Notes under the pieces: model-generated | Seen by the model: the letters and a program-made list of their open reading frames with translations, nothing else | Told to the model about the DNA's origin: nothing | Database searches by the model: none | Program-made: the position numbers and the translations under genes | Assembly: GCF_001942495.1 (NCBI RefSeq) | Contig: NZ_MKZS01000001.1 | Location: 242,231-297,471 of the forward strand | Direction: 5' to 3' | Origin: Moorena bouillonii PNG | Lineage (GTDB): Bacteria > Cyanobacteriota > Cyanobacteriia > Cyanobacteriales > Coleofasciculaceae | DNA: 55,241 nt | Shown here: piece after piece, positions 1-9,266 of the stretch | Numbering within the stretch: position 1 is the stretch's first letter | Layout of the letters: the number at the start of each line of letters is the position of its first letter

Positions 1-130
1 AAAACAAGTTGAAATCCTGGAAACATCTGATGATAAATTAATCCCATTTAGCCAAAATCTCCGTCAATTATCCGAAGACTTTAAACTCAAAAAAATTCGA
101 CAGTTTATTCAGCAATATAGGGATAAATAA
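1..130 (+). CDS. Hybrid histidine kinase, C-terminal end only (cut by window edge)
   Basis: The frame starting at base 2 is open from the window edge to a TAA at 128-130 and gives 42 residues ending in KKIRQFIQQYRDK. This tail aligns with the last ~45 residues of the hybrid kinase at 590-3958 (shared QVEIL/QVDTLD..SDDK and KKI..FI.QY), so the upstream gene is probably a tandem paralogue ending in the same small C-terminal module. Only the tail is visible, so the kinase domains themselves are inferred. Confidence 0.7.
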   Translation, partial: KQVEILETSDDKLIPFSQNLRQLSEDFKLKKIRQFIQQYRDK

Positions 131-137
131 TTATTAC

Positions 138-405
138 AGCAAAGGGAGCAGGGAGTAGGGAGTAGGGAGTAGGGAGTAGGGAGTAGGGAGTAGGGAGTAG
201 GAAAGAGGGAAAAAATCCTGTGTAACTCATTAGGCGAAAAAAAGCTATAATTAATTAATTATTTTGTTAATTAAAAAACCATAAAACCAGGCATAAAACT
301 CTATATTGTGTATAGCAATCTGTGTAATAATTTTGATAATTTTTGTTCCCTAGTTCCTAGTCCATGGTCCATGGTCCCTACTCCCTGCTTCCTGTTCCCT
401 TTGCT
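138..405. repeat. GGGAGTA heptamer array with an inverted partner
   Basis: Bases 151-201 hold about seven copies of GGGAGTA. The left flank (138-160, AGCAAAGGGAGCAGGGAGTA) is matched on the opposite strand by 376-405 (CCCTACTCCCTGCTTCC... TTCCCTTTGCT) with a 7-nt indel, so the whole segment could fold back. Between the arms is AT-rich DNA with no ORF. Similar short-unit repeats recur through the window. Confidence 0.7.
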
Positions 406-589
406 ATAGGATTGATTCATAACTAAATTATACACAATATATATAGTTGCGGCAGCAGAAGTAGTGACTATTTAAAAAAAAAAAAAAAAATACTACAGTT
501 TTTTGGTAATTAAAGGGAACAATTAAAGGGTAACAGTGAACAGAATAATTTTTAAAAACTAGCAAAAACTAAACTAGTTAATCGGAGCA
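406..589. other. AT-rich leader of the hybrid kinase with a 17-A run
   Basis: Bases 474-490 are an uninterrupted run of 17 A. It lies about 100 bp upstream of the kinase start. A GGAG at 584-587 serves as a close-spaced ribosome binding site. No convincing promoter could be assigned. Confidence 0.5.
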
Positions 590-3500
590 ATGAAAACTAT
601 CAAAAAAATTAGCCCTATAGCCGAATTAAACTACTTTTTAGCTATTTTTATACCTTTAACGATAGGGATAGGAAGTTTTCTAGTGCTCATGCATCGCACC
701 GAGGTTAAGGTTGACACAACCGAAGTCAACCTTAATGAAATTCGTAATGTTGAGATGGCAGCTCAAGGAGCAGCTAGTGATTTCCATGTCATTGAATCAG
801 ACTTGAGATTCCTAGCCAATCAAAATGAGTTACGGGCAATGTTAGATAGCACCAGTGATGCTCCCCAAGAAACTGAAAGGTGGCGCATGGCCCTTACTCA
901 AGAATATCTGATCCTGGTTCGAGAGAAAGGGCTTTATGACCAAATTCGCTTTCTGGATACAACTGGTAAAGAAATTGTTACAGTCAACTTTAACCAAGGT
1001 CAGCCGGTTATTGTGCCTGAGGAACAACTGCAAGTCAAGGCAAATCGTTACTGGTTTCAAAAAACCTTAGCTTTGCCAAAGGGAGAAATGTTTGTCTCTC
1101 CCCTAGACCTGAATGTCGAAAATGGAAAAATTGAACACCCCCTGAAGCCAGTGATTCGCGTTGGTAGTCCTGTGTTTGACAGTTCTGGTCAGAAACGGGG
1201 CATCGTCATAATTAACTATTTTCCTAAACATTTCATCAATAGTTTGGAATCCGAAAATCACACGTCCTTAGGGGAAATGATGCTCTTGAATGGTGAGGGG
1301 TTTTGGCTGAAGGGAACCAAGCCAGAGGATGAATGGGGATTCATGTATCCTAACCGCAAAGACCGTACCTTTGCCAAGGGGTTTCCAAAAGAATGGCAAC
1401 GGATTTCTAAGGCTGATCAGGGGCAATTTGAAACTACTAACGGTAAGTTTACCTTTACCACTGTTCATCCTTTCTACGAGATGCAAACAGGTAAAACTCC
1501 TGTACAAAAGCGTTTTTCTGATCCCACTACGATGGATGCTAACTCCGATACCTGGAAAATTGTCACCTACATTTCCCCTAAGGTGATAAATGAACGCTCT
1601 CGTGATTCCTGGAAGCCGCTAGGGTGGCTTTATGGTAGTTTAGTGCTGCTAATTGGTATTGGTTCTAGCTTACTAGCACGGGCTAAGATAGAGCATCAGC
1701 ACGCAGAAGAGGAACTGGGACTGAGTCAGGAACGCTTGCAGCTAGCCTTAGAAGGATCTGGTGATGGACTCTGGGACTGGAACATCACGACTGGAGAGGT
1801 TTATTACAGTCCCCGGTGGTTAGAAATGCTGGGCTATGATGTGGATGAGCTACCAGGATACCTCAGCAGTTGGGAAAAGCTGATACATCCAGAGGATAAA
1901 GCCTTAGTAAAGTCGTTGCTGAATGCTTGTCTAAAGAACAGTTCGGTTCTCTTGGCCTGTGACCATAGAGTACGAACCAAATCTGGTCAATGGAAATGGA
2001 TTGCCATTTACGGTAAAGTCGTGGCTCATGATCACAAGGGCAACCCGAAACGAATGGCAGGAACCCATAAAGATATTAGCGATCGCAAACAGGCCGAGGA
2101 GGAGCTGCGGCTGAGCAGAGAACGCTTTCGCACGCTCTATGAAAATACACCAGTTATGCTGCATTCGATTGATAGCAATGGTAAATTGCTCAGTGTCAGT
2201 AACTACTGGCAAAAGAAGTTAGGCTACGATCGTAATGAAGTTATTGGAAGACAATCAACTGATTTTTTAACAGAATCACGCCAGTACACCCAAGGGGTGT
2301 TTCTGCCTAAATGTTTTGAGACAGAAATGTGCTTGGATGTTCCCTATCAGGTGATTTGCAAGAATGGAGAAATCATTGACGTGCTTCTTTCCGCTATTGC
2401 TGAACAAGATGAGTTAGGTCAGGTGGTTCGGTCTCTAGCGGTTATGGTTGATGTCACTGCTCGCAACCGAGCGGAAGCCGCACTCCAACATGCTAAAGAG
2501 GCTGCGGAAGTCGCCAATCGTGCCAAAAGCGAATTCCTGGCTAACATGAGCCACGAACTAAGAACCCCCCTTAATGGTATCCTCGGCTACACCCAAATCC
2601 TCAAAAAGTCCAAAACCATGACCCCTGAGGAACTCAAAGGCGTCCACATCATTCATCAGTGTGGTTCACACCTGTTAACCCTGATTAACGACATTCTAGA
2701 TCTATCCAAAATTGAAGCCAGGAAAATGGAACTCGTTCCTAGAAATTTTCATTTTTCCTCCTTTCTGGAAAACCTGGTTGACATCTGCAGTATCCGCGCT
2801 AATCAGAAGGACATTGTATTTACTTACCAACCCCTTTCTCAACTCCCCAATGGCATCTATGGGGATGAGAAACGCCTACGACAAGTACTGATGAATCTCC
2901 TAAGTAATGCCATCAAGTTTACTGACTCTGGGGAAGTAACCTTGAAAGTGAGTGTCCTTGAATCTACCCAAAAGGATATCTCCCCATCACCCTCCTTCAC
3001 AAGGGAGCTTAACAAAGAAAAAAGGACAAAAATCCGGTTTCAAGTAGAAGATACTGGGATTGGTATAACCCCAGAGCAATTACAAAAGATTTTTTTACCC
3101 TTTGAGCAAGTAGGAAATCCCTTTCGCAAAGCAGAAGGGACAGGATTGGGATTAGCGATTACTCAGAAACTCCTGTGTATGATGAACTCTACCTTAGAAG
3201 TCAGGAGCCAGCCGGAAATTGGCAGTGTGTTTTGGTTTAATTTGGAGTTGCCAGAAGCCACAGAAAGCTTACATGCCCCCATGGCTTCTCAAACAGGGAT
3301 CATTGGCTTCAAAGGCCAGGGGCGGAAAATCCTGGTGGTGGATGATAAATGGGAAAATCGCATGGTTTTGGTTAATCTGCTTGCCCCCCTTGGGTTTGAA
3401 CTGGTGGAGGCCACCAACGGTCAAGAGGGTTTGGAGAAAGCTCAGTGTCAGCCTGAGGTAATTATTACGGACTTGCTCATGCCAGGGATGAATGGTTGGG

Positions 3501-3958
3501 AATTGATCCGACAGCTGCGAGAATCTCCCCAATTACAGTCAGTAGTGGTGATTGCTTGCTCAGCCAGCGTATTTGATACTCACCAACACAAGAGTATTGA
3601 GTCTGGGGCGGACGAGTTTCTGCCCAAGCCAGTAGATTCAGAAAAACTATTCGAGATATTACGGATGCATCTGAGACTGGAATGGGTGTATGAAGGAAAA
3701 GAAGAACGAGAAAAGATGATGGCTGAAAACATCTCATGTCAAACTACAGAGATTATCCCTCCCCCAGCTGAAAAACTTGCTCAGCTCTATGATTTGGCCA
3801 GAACAGGCTTAATCAGCGAAATTCTAGAACAAGTGGATACTCTGGATAAATCCGATGATAAATTTGCGATTTTTGTCCAACATATCCAGCAATTCGCTCA
3901 AGGCTTTCAGGTTAAAAAAATCCAAGATTTCATCAAACAATACCTGGAACGTAATTAG
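590..3958 (+). CDS. Membrane hybrid histidine kinase (dCache-PAS-PAS-HisKA-HATPase-REC)
   Basis: A 1122-residue sensor kinase. One membrane helix at about residues 13-35 and a second at about 344-364 enclose a ~300-residue extracytoplasmic region that looks like a double-Cache ligand sensor. Two PAS domains follow (about 382-500 and 510-625), then HisKA with SHELRTPLNGILGYTQ (phospho-acceptor His655), HATPase_c with the N box LLSNAIKFT and G boxes DTGIGI and GTGLGL (about 759-885), and a receiver (about 908-1025) with DD in LVVDDK, Asp961 in ITDLLMPGMNGW and a KP pair. The last ~70 residues are a small helical module shared with the truncated upstream gene. The signal sensed is unknown. GGAG lies just before the ATG. 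No separate output gene is visible, so it probably passes phosphate to another regulator, possibly among the neighbours. Confidence 0.93.
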   Translation: MKTIKKISPIAELNYFLAIFIPLTIGIGSFLVLMHRTEVKVDTTEVNLNEIRNVEMAAQGAASDFHVIESDLRFLANQNELRAMLDSTSDAPQETERWRMALTQEYLILVREKGLYDQIRFLDTTGKEIVTVNFNQGQPVIVPEEQLQVKANRYWFQKTLALPKGEMFVSPLDLNVENGKIEHPLKPVIRVGSPVFDSSGQKRGIVIINYFPKHFINSLESENHTSLGEMMLLNGEGFWLKGTKPEDEWGFMYPNRKDRTFAKGFPKEWQRISKADQGQFETTNGKFTFTTVHPFYEMQTGKTPVQKRFSDPTTMDANSDTWKIVTYISPKVINERSRDSWKPLGWLYGSLVLLIGIGSSLLARAKIEHQHAEEELGLSQERLQLALEGSGDGLWDWNITTGEVYYSPRWLEMLGYDVDELPGYLSSWEKLIHPEDKALVKSLLNACLKNSSVLLACDHRVRTKSGQWKWIAIYGKVVAHDHKGNPKRMAGTHKDISDRKQAEEELRLSRERFRTLYENTPVMLHSIDSNGKLLSVSNYWQKKLGYDRNEVIGRQSTDFLTESRQYTQGVFLPKCFETEMCLDVPYQVICKNGEIIDVLLSAIAEQDELGQVVRSLAVMVDVTARNRAEAALQHAKEAAEVANRAKSEFLANMSHELRTPLNGILGYTQILKKSKTMTPEELKGVHIIHQCGSHLLTLINDILDLSKIEARKMELVPRNFHFSSFLENLVDICSIRANQKDIVFTYQPLSQLPNGIYGDEKRLRQVLMNLLSNAIKFTDSGEVTLKVSVLESTQKDISPSPSFTRELNKEKRTKIRFQVEDTGIGITPEQLQKIFLPFEQVGNPFRKAEGTGLGLAITQKLLCMMNSTLEVRSQPEIGSVFWFNLELPEATESLHAPMASQTGIIGFKGQGRKILVVDDKWENRMVLVNLLAPLGFELVEATNGQEGLEKAQCQPEVIITDLLMPGMNGWELIRQLRESPQLQSVVVIACSASVFDTHQHKSIESGADEFLPKPVDSEKLFEILRMHLRLEWVYEGKEEREKMMAENISCQTTEIIPPPAEKLAQLYDLARTGLISEILEQVDTLDKSDDKFAIFVQHIQQFAQGFQVKKIQDFIKQYLERN

Positions 3959-4269
3959 TTAAGAGGTAAGCCTATGGGCTACGCCCACACTACTTGAGGT
4001 GCCGTCAGTTAACGCCCTAAGCCCATGCTACCCTTGCCAGGGATCAGCCAATAGCCTACTTTTCGGCTAAGCAAACAGTCATTGATAATGAGAGCAAAGT
4101 TTTAGGGGTTAATGGGATTAACATTAATAAAATCCTAGTTTTACGGTTTAACTATTAGAAAGTCATGCTGATAGATTTATGGTTAGGGTTATTAGGAGTT
4201 ATCAGGATGGTTTAGCAACGATTTATTAATTGGTTACTTGCTTCGACCACTCTATAAAAAGGTGTAACA
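3959..4269. other. Intergenic, degenerate repeats, no gene
   Basis: This 311-bp gap holds fragments resembling the window's dispersed repeats (for example GGGCTACGCCCACACTACTTGAGGTGCC, whose CTACTTGAGGTGCC part recurs near 52708) and then AT-rich DNA before the next kinase. I see no ORF or clear terminator. Confidence 0.4.
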
Positions 4270-5760
4270 ATGATCAATGGCCAGGATCAACAACTAATAT
4301 TAATTGTAGATGATATCGCCACCAATTTAGAAGTACTATCCACAACATTGATCAGTGCTGGTTTCAAAGTTGCAGTTGCCACTGATGGCGAAAGCGCCAT
4401 TGAACAGGTTGACTATAAACCGCCAGATCTGATTGTGTTAGATGTGATGATGCCAGGAATTGATGGATTTGAAACGTGCCATCGGCTGAAGGAAAATCCG
4501 TTAACCCGTGAAATTCCTGTGATTTTTATGACAGCCCTGAGCGAGACCGTGAACAAGGTCAAGGGTTTTTCTCTCGGAGCAGTGGACTATCTGACCAAAC
4601 CGATTCAGTCAGAGGAAGTATTAGCCAGAGTTAGAACCCATTTGCAACTGCAAAGTCAGGCAAAGGCCCTCAAGGAGCAAAATGCCCTTCTTAAAGAGGA
4701 AATTGAACAGCTAAGGTCAGCAGAAGCGAGGTGGCAAAACACCCTAGAACAGCTCGAAGCTGCCCAAAGCCAGATAATCGCCCAAGAAAAACTCGCTGCT
4801 CTTGGACAACTGGTTGCAGGAATCGCTCACGAAATCAATACTCCCCTCGGAGCAATTCGCTCCTGTGTGGGCAATCTGTCTAACTTCTTCAACGACCACC
4901 TCCAGCAATTACCCTCATTTTTTCAAGGACTCTCGCCAGAACGTCAGTCCGATGTGTTGGCCTTACTCCAATACTCCAGCCGACAGAGTACCCCTCTATC
5001 TACCCGAGAGCAACGTCAACTCAAACGAAGGTTGAAAAGCCAACTGGAATCCTACGCTATTGATAAAGCAGTCAAGCTAGCCAATTTATTGGCGGGAATT
5101 GGGGTTTATGAGGACTTTGAAGAGTTTTTGCCTCTCCTGAAAGACCCAGACAACGAAATGATTTTAACCACTGCCTATCAGTTAGCTAACCTCTATACGA
5201 GTACTCGCAACATTACCACTGCCGTGGAACGAGCCACAAAAGTGGTGTTTGCCTTGAAAACTTATGCTCGTTATGACTCTAGTGGGGAAAAGATAGATGC
5301 ACAGATTACTGATGGCATTGACACGGTCTTGACTCTTTATCATAACCAACTCAAACATGGCGTAGACGTCTACAGAAACTATGACGATTCTTTGCCAGTT
5401 ATCCGGTGCTATCCTGATGAACTCAATCAAGTCTGGACGAATCTGATTCACAATGCTCTCCAAGCTATGGAGAACAAGGGGACTTTAAGCATTAATGTGA
5501 GGCAGCAAGATGACCAAATCAAGGTCAGCATTACTGACACTGGCAAAGGGATTCCTCCTGAAATTCAGCCGAAAATCTTTCAGCCGTTCTTTACCACGAA
5601 AGCCGCTGGAGAAGGCAGTGGTTTGGGATTAGATATTGTTAGGAAAATTGTAGAGAAACATCACGGACACATGGAGGTGGAGTCCGTACCTGGTGAAACT
5701 ACCTTTACAGTTTCCCTACCGATTCAGCAGCCACAGCCGATGGCTGAGGAGGTACATTGA
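4270..5760 (+). CDS. REC-histidine kinase (response regulator fused to kinase)
   Basis: A soluble 496-residue protein with no membrane helices. The N-terminal receiver (1-125) has LIVDD, phospho-acceptor Asp58 in IVLDVMMPGIDG, and the switch and Lys residues (FMTALSE, LTKP). A coiled coil of about 50 residues joins it to a HisKA with GIAHEINTPLGAI (His187). An unusually long helical insert (about 200-350) follows, then HATPase_c with the N box LIHNALQAM and G boxes DTGKGI and GSGLGL. The HEINTPLGAI type is common in cyanobacterial kinases that take phosphate or a partner signal through an N-terminal receiver. It follows the membrane kinase by 311 bp and could be its phosphorelay partner, though that is inference from position. 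Confidence 0.92.
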   Translation: MINGQDQQLILIVDDIATNLEVLSTTLISAGFKVAVATDGESAIEQVDYKPPDLIVLDVMMPGIDGFETCHRLKENPLTREIPVIFMTALSETVNKVKGFSLGAVDYLTKPIQSEEVLARVRTHLQLQSQAKALKEQNALLKEEIEQLRSAEARWQNTLEQLEAAQSQIIAQEKLAALGQLVAGIAHEINTPLGAIRSCVGNLSNFFNDHLQQLPSFFQGLSPERQSDVLALLQYSSRQSTPLSTREQRQLKRRLKSQLESYAIDKAVKLANLLAGIGVYEDFEEFLPLLKDPDNEMILTTAYQLANLYTSTRNITTAVERATKVVFALKTYARYDSSGEKIDAQITDGIDTVLTLYHNQLKHGVDVYRNYDDSLPVIRCYPDELNQVWTNLIHNALQAMENKGTLSINVRQQDDQIKVSITDTGKGIPPEIQPKIFQPFFTTKAAGEGSGLGLDIVRKIVEKHHGHMEVESVPGETTFTVSLPIQQPQPMAEEVH

Positions 5761-5806
5761 GATGATGAACCTGAAACTGTTATTTGGACAGGATTGCTGG
5801 GGAACT

Positions 5807-5854
5807 TTATAAGTGTAGCTAGTTATAAGTGTAGCTAGTTATAAGTTTAGCTAG
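5807..5854. repeat. 16-bp tandem repeat x3
   Basis: TTATAAGTGTAGCTAG is repeated at 5807-5822 and 5823-5838, with a one-base variant at 5839-5854. It lies just after the REC-kinase stop. Confidence 0.85.
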
Positions 5855-5883
5855 TTCATAAACAATGGTCCAAGGAAAAAAAA

Positions 5884-5914
5884 CCCGGTCTAGGCAAGAG
5901 CGGGGAGTGTCAAA
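5884..5914 (+). mobile_element. Possible IS200/IS605 right-end scar
   Basis: CCCGGTCTAGGCAAGAGCGGG followed by GAGTGTCAA resembles the right end of the TnpB element at 40696-40724 (CCCCGTTCTTCTAGGACGGGGAGTGTCAA): a short stem, then the same GAGTGTCAA. No transposase remains beside it, so it may be the footprint of a lost element. Confidence 0.35.
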
Positions 5915-5964
5915 ACTGTGACTAGTTGCAGTCCATGTCATTAAATCATCCATAGTAACCAATA

Positions 5965-6121
5965 ATGATTACACTCCCAGGCTATCGGCTCACTGAGGAA
6001 ATTTACTAAGCGCCTTAGAACCCTGGTTTATCGAGGGGTGTGTGAGGCTTACCAAAAACTTGTCATCTTCGATCAAGACCGTAAGATTACTTATGCGATT
6101 AGCCCGAAGGGCGTTGGCTAG
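5965..6121 (+). pseudogene. 5' fragment of a Ser/Thr kinase-GAF-histidine kinase gene, frameshifted
   Basis: ATG at 5965 opens MITLPGYRLTEEIY and then hits TAA at 6007. The next frame continues immediately with KRLRTLVYRGVCEAYQKLVI. Together these read like the start of the very large cyanobacterial proteins that begin with a protein kinase domain (MITLPGY..TEE.Y...RTLVYRG.RE...PVVIK) and carry AAA, GAF and histidine-kinase domains. Here only the first ~40 residues survive. They are frameshifted and then run into unrelated DNA with a palindromic repeat (6100-6130). Its place within a kinase cluster suggests that a large kinase gene once stood here. Family assignment is from memory of the motif. 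Confidence 0.6.
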
Positions 6122-6214
6122 CGAACGCGACCTTGCCTACTCAACCCATCTCGACCGTTTCTCTGACTATTGATAGCCATTTTTCAAAGTAGGACTACAG
6201 ATGCAGATGGGGAA

Positions 6215-6246
6215 ATCGGGAGATCGCCAGATCGGGAGATGGCCAG
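6215..6246. repeat. 16-bp tandem repeat x2
   Basis: ATCGGGAGATCGCCAG is followed directly by ATCGGGAGATGGCCAG, in the leader of the single-domain response regulator. Confidence 0.75.
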
Positions 6247-6308
6247 ATGAAATTGATCTGTAGCCGTAATCGGCCAGAATTGGTATGAATTCAATGAGGG
6301 AACTAGTC

Positions 6309-6704
6309 ATGTCTGACGCCGTAATTTTATGTGTTGATGATGAAATATCGATTTTGAAAAGCTTGGAGATGGAACTTCAAGCAGCTTTTGAAGATAAGTA
6401 TCTCTATGAATTTGCTGAAAGTGCTGATGAAGCTTTGGAAATCATTGATGAACTCTATGATAATGGAGAACAAATTCTGATTATTGTCTCCGATTGGTTA
6501 ATGCCAGGAATGAAAGGGGATCAATTTCTGATTAATGTCCATCACAAATATCCCGATATTATTAAAGTGATGCTAACGGGACAAGCTGATGAGGAAGCGG
6601 TTGAACGGGCGAAACAATATGCTAACTTATATCGATGTTTACATAAACCCTGGAATACTCGGGAATTAATTTTAACAATTCAGGATGCTTTAGTCGAATT
6701 ATGA
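6309..6704 (+). CDS. Single-domain response regulator
   Basis: A 131-residue stand-alone receiver. It has the acidic pair in LCVDDE, phospho-acceptor Asp62 in VSDWLMPGMKGD, the switch Thr in VMLTGQAD and Lys in LHKPW; the TGQAD and KPW signatures mark a receiver subtype often joined to kinases or HD-GYP domains. I prefer the ATG at 6309 because GAGGGA lies 7 nt upstream; the frame also has ATGs at 6285 and 6294. Its stop overlaps the next start (ATGA at 6701-6704), so it is probably translationally coupled to the REC-PAS-kinase. The receiver is clearly paralogous to that kinase's own receiver, which suggests duplication. Confidence 0.92.
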   Translation: MSDAVILCVDDEISILKSLEMELQAAFEDKYLYEFAESADEALEIIDELYDNGEQILIIVSDWLMPGMKGDQFLINVHHKYPDIIKVMLTGQADEEAVERAKQYANLYRCLHKPWNTRELILTIQDALVEL

Positions 6705-8539
6705 ATCGAACTGCCATTATCTGTGTTGATGACGAACAAACCATCCTAGATAGCCTGAAAATAGAGCTAGAAACTAGTTTGGGAGATAACTATCTGATTG
6801 AAATGACCCAAGGTGGGGAAGAAGCGTTAGAAGTCTTCGAAGAATTAGTAGAGGATGACTATGAAGTTGCCCTGGTTATTTCTGATTACATCATGCCCAA
6901 TCTGAAAGGGGATGAATTACTCAAACGCATTCATACTATTTCACCCAAAACCCTCAAAATTATGTTGACTGGGCAAGCGGATTTGGAAGCGGTGGGAAAT
7001 GTGATTAACTATGCTAAATTATATCGTTATATCCCTAAGCCTTGGCAGGCTGACGACCTCAGAATTACTGTAAAAGAGGCATTGTATAGTTATTCTCAGG
7101 ATAAGGCGCTAGCTGAAAAAAATGCTCAACTCCAGACAATGAATCAAGCGCTAGAAAAATCCAACCGCGAACAAGCTGATTTAATTTCCCAACTCCATGA
7201 AAATGAGAATCGCTTGAGGCAGTTCTTAGAAGCCATGCCTGTGGGAGTATGTGTAACTGATGCCAAGGGTAAGCCTTATTTGATCAATAAAGCTGGACAG
7301 CAGATTTCAGACAGAGCTATCATAGAGTCAGCTAAAAAGTCACAGTTACAAGACACTTATCAGATTTATCTCGCTGGAACTGAGCAACTTTACCCGAAAG
7401 CACAGAATCCGATTTTGAGGGCGTTGCAGGGGGAGAGTGTGGCAGTTGACGATATGGAAATACGCCAACGGGATAAGATGATTCCTGTAGAAGCTTGGGG
7501 TACACCGATCTATGATCAAGAGCGAAATGTGGCTTATGCGATCGCAGCCTTTCAAGACATCACCGAACGTAAACGAGCCGAAGCCGAGCGGGAGCGATTA
7601 CTGGCGGAACTCTCTCAACTGAATCAGGATTTGCAGCAAGCCAATGGGCAACTAGAAGACTATTCCCACAACCTAGAAGAGAAAGTAGAACAAAGAACCG
7701 TCGAATTAAAAGCTGCTCAACAGCAGATTGTTGTCCAAGAAAAACTTGCCTCCCTCGGGGCGTTAACCGCAGGTATTGCCCATGAGCTCAGAAATCCTCT
7801 CAACTTTGTTAACAACTATGCTGAAGGTTCGGTTGAGCTGGTGGAGGAAGCGATTGAAGAACTTGACAACCAATCTGAACATCTCGATCCAGACGCTCTA
7901 GACTATCTCAAAGAGATTTTAACCGACATCAAAGAAAATTCCCTAGCTATCAATAAGCACGGGAACAGAGCCGATAGCATTATTAGCAGTATGATGCTGC
8001 ACGCACGAACCGAGAGCTCTCAACATCAACTGACTGACCTTAATGAACTTTTAGCCGAAGCAGTACAGTTGGTGTATCACAGCAAGCGAGCCTCTGACAA
8101 TCGCTTCAATATTATCATTGACACAGATTACGATAACTCTATTGAACCATTAGAGCTAGTATCAAATGATCTTAGCCGCGCCTTCATTAACCTACTTGAC
8201 AACAGTTGCTATGCGGTTCAAGCCAAACAGCAATCTTATCAGTCAGATCCAGATCAGGTGGAGAAAGCCTTTACCGCGACATTGCGGGTCAAAACCCAAA
8301 ATCTGGAGCAGATGGTAGAAATCCGCATCCGTGACAATGGTATAGGGATACCACCGGAGATTAAAGATAAAATTTTCCATCCTTTCTTTACCACTAAACC
8401 CACTGGAGAAGGAACAGGATTAGGATTATCAATGACCCATGATATCATCGTCGGTCAGCATGGAGGAACCTTGAAGCTGGAAACTGAAGTGGGAGCGTAT
8501 AGTGAATTTATCATCACTTTACCGAAACCAGCCCAATAG
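6701..8539 (+). CDS. REC-PAS-histidine kinase
   Basis: 612 residues, soluble. Receiver 1-125 has ICVDDE, Asp62 in VISDYIMPNLKGDE, MLTGQAD and PKPW. A coiled coil leads to a PAS domain (about 170-290) and another coiled coil (about 295-345). Then comes HisKA with GIAHELRNPLNFVNNYAEGS (His361), a subtype common in cyanobacteria, and HATPase_c with N box LLDNSCYAV and G boxes DNGIGI and GTGLGL. The start overlaps the upstream receiver gene by four bases. The two gene products most likely act together: the free receiver as target or phosphate sink of this kinase. Confidence 0.93.
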   Translation: MNRTAIICVDDEQTILDSLKIELETSLGDNYLIEMTQGGEEALEVFEELVEDDYEVALVISDYIMPNLKGDELLKRIHTISPKTLKIMLTGQADLEAVGNVINYAKLYRYIPKPWQADDLRITVKEALYSYSQDKALAEKNAQLQTMNQALEKSNREQADLISQLHENENRLRQFLEAMPVGVCVTDAKGKPYLINKAGQQISDRAIIESAKKSQLQDTYQIYLAGTEQLYPKAQNPILRALQGESVAVDDMEIRQRDKMIPVEAWGTPIYDQERNVAYAIAAFQDITERKRAEAERERLLAELSQLNQDLQQANGQLEDYSHNLEEKVEQRTVELKAAQQQIVVQEKLASLGALTAGIAHELRNPLNFVNNYAEGSVELVEEAIEELDNQSEHLDPDALDYLKEILTDIKENSLAINKHGNRADSIISSMMLHARTESSQHQLTDLNELLAEAVQLVYHSKRASDNRFNIIIDTDYDNSIEPLELVSNDLSRAFINLLDNSCYAVQAKQQSYQSDPDQVEKAFTATLRVKTQNLEQMVEIRIRDNGIGIPPEIKDKIFHPFFTTKPTGEGTGLGLSMTHDIIVGQHGGTLKLETEVGAYSEFIITLPKPAQ

Positions 8540-8680
8540 AGTTGATCATTTCGGACTTGAGCATCTCGAACCTGCTTGATCAGGGAAATTAGCATCGTGG
8601 TCAAGCTACTACCTTTTCCCATAGGTTTTCCCAGTGGCAGCCAATTAATTTAAATTTTAAATTGCTAATTAGGCTATTAA

Positions 8681-9052
8681 TTAGCTAAAAATATCCTTAA
8701 AAAAGTCTGCTATTCCCTCTTCCTTATAATCCTTAAATTCACCAGCATCAAACCATATACCATAGCATACCGGGCATTTTTAATACCGAATATGAGTCTG
8801 TTTTATATCAACCATTTTGGTCAGTTTTGTCTGGCATTTCGGGCAATTAATATCTCTAATTTCATTAAAGTTCCTCCCTGTTTTAGGGTCACCTGTATCT
8901 ATAATCTCGGAGCCTTTTATGTCCTTCAACAGTTGAGCTTCCATGGAATCAAACCAGATCCCTTGACAGCTGCTGCAGCGGTCTACAGGAATCGTTGAAT
9001 ACACAACTGCTTCTAAGGTTCCTTCACATTTAGGGCATTTCAGCTGGGTCAT
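8681..9052 (-). pseudogene. zf-TFIIB double zinc-ribbon protein cut by an in-frame stop
   Basis: The open part (8780-9052, 90 residues) starts MTQLKCPKCEGTLEAV and carries a first ribbon (CPKC...CSSCQGIWFD). The second starts with CPKC but stops at TAA (8780-8782) right after THIRY. Translation through that stop continues in the same frame with KCPVCYGIWFDAGEFKDYK... to a TAA at 8681-8683. This exactly supplies the missing CxxC and GIWFD half of the second ribbon. The intact family member would be ~123 residues, so a single nonsense change (probably GAA or AAA to TAA) has split it. The 90-residue product could still be made, with one complete ribbon. DNA- or metal-related function is unknown for the family. 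Confidence 0.8.
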
Positions 9053-9266
9053 TTGGCTACACCATCTCTAGGATTTACATATCATAGTCGGTAGCCAGAC
9101 ATAATTCAAGTTGACTGTTCAGACCAGGGAACTTCGGATGGGTGATCGGGTATCTTGGAACAGAAAGGGTTTGAGCAACTTTAATTTTCTTAATCAAGAG
9201 AACATAATTAACATAATTTATGTTCAGTGATTTATTTGATACTTACTCTATCTAAAAATAGAGATT
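9053..9266. other. Intergenic, nothing recognised
   Basis: AT-rich spacer between two minus-strand genes. I see no ORF, repeat or clear terminator. Confidence 0.4.
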
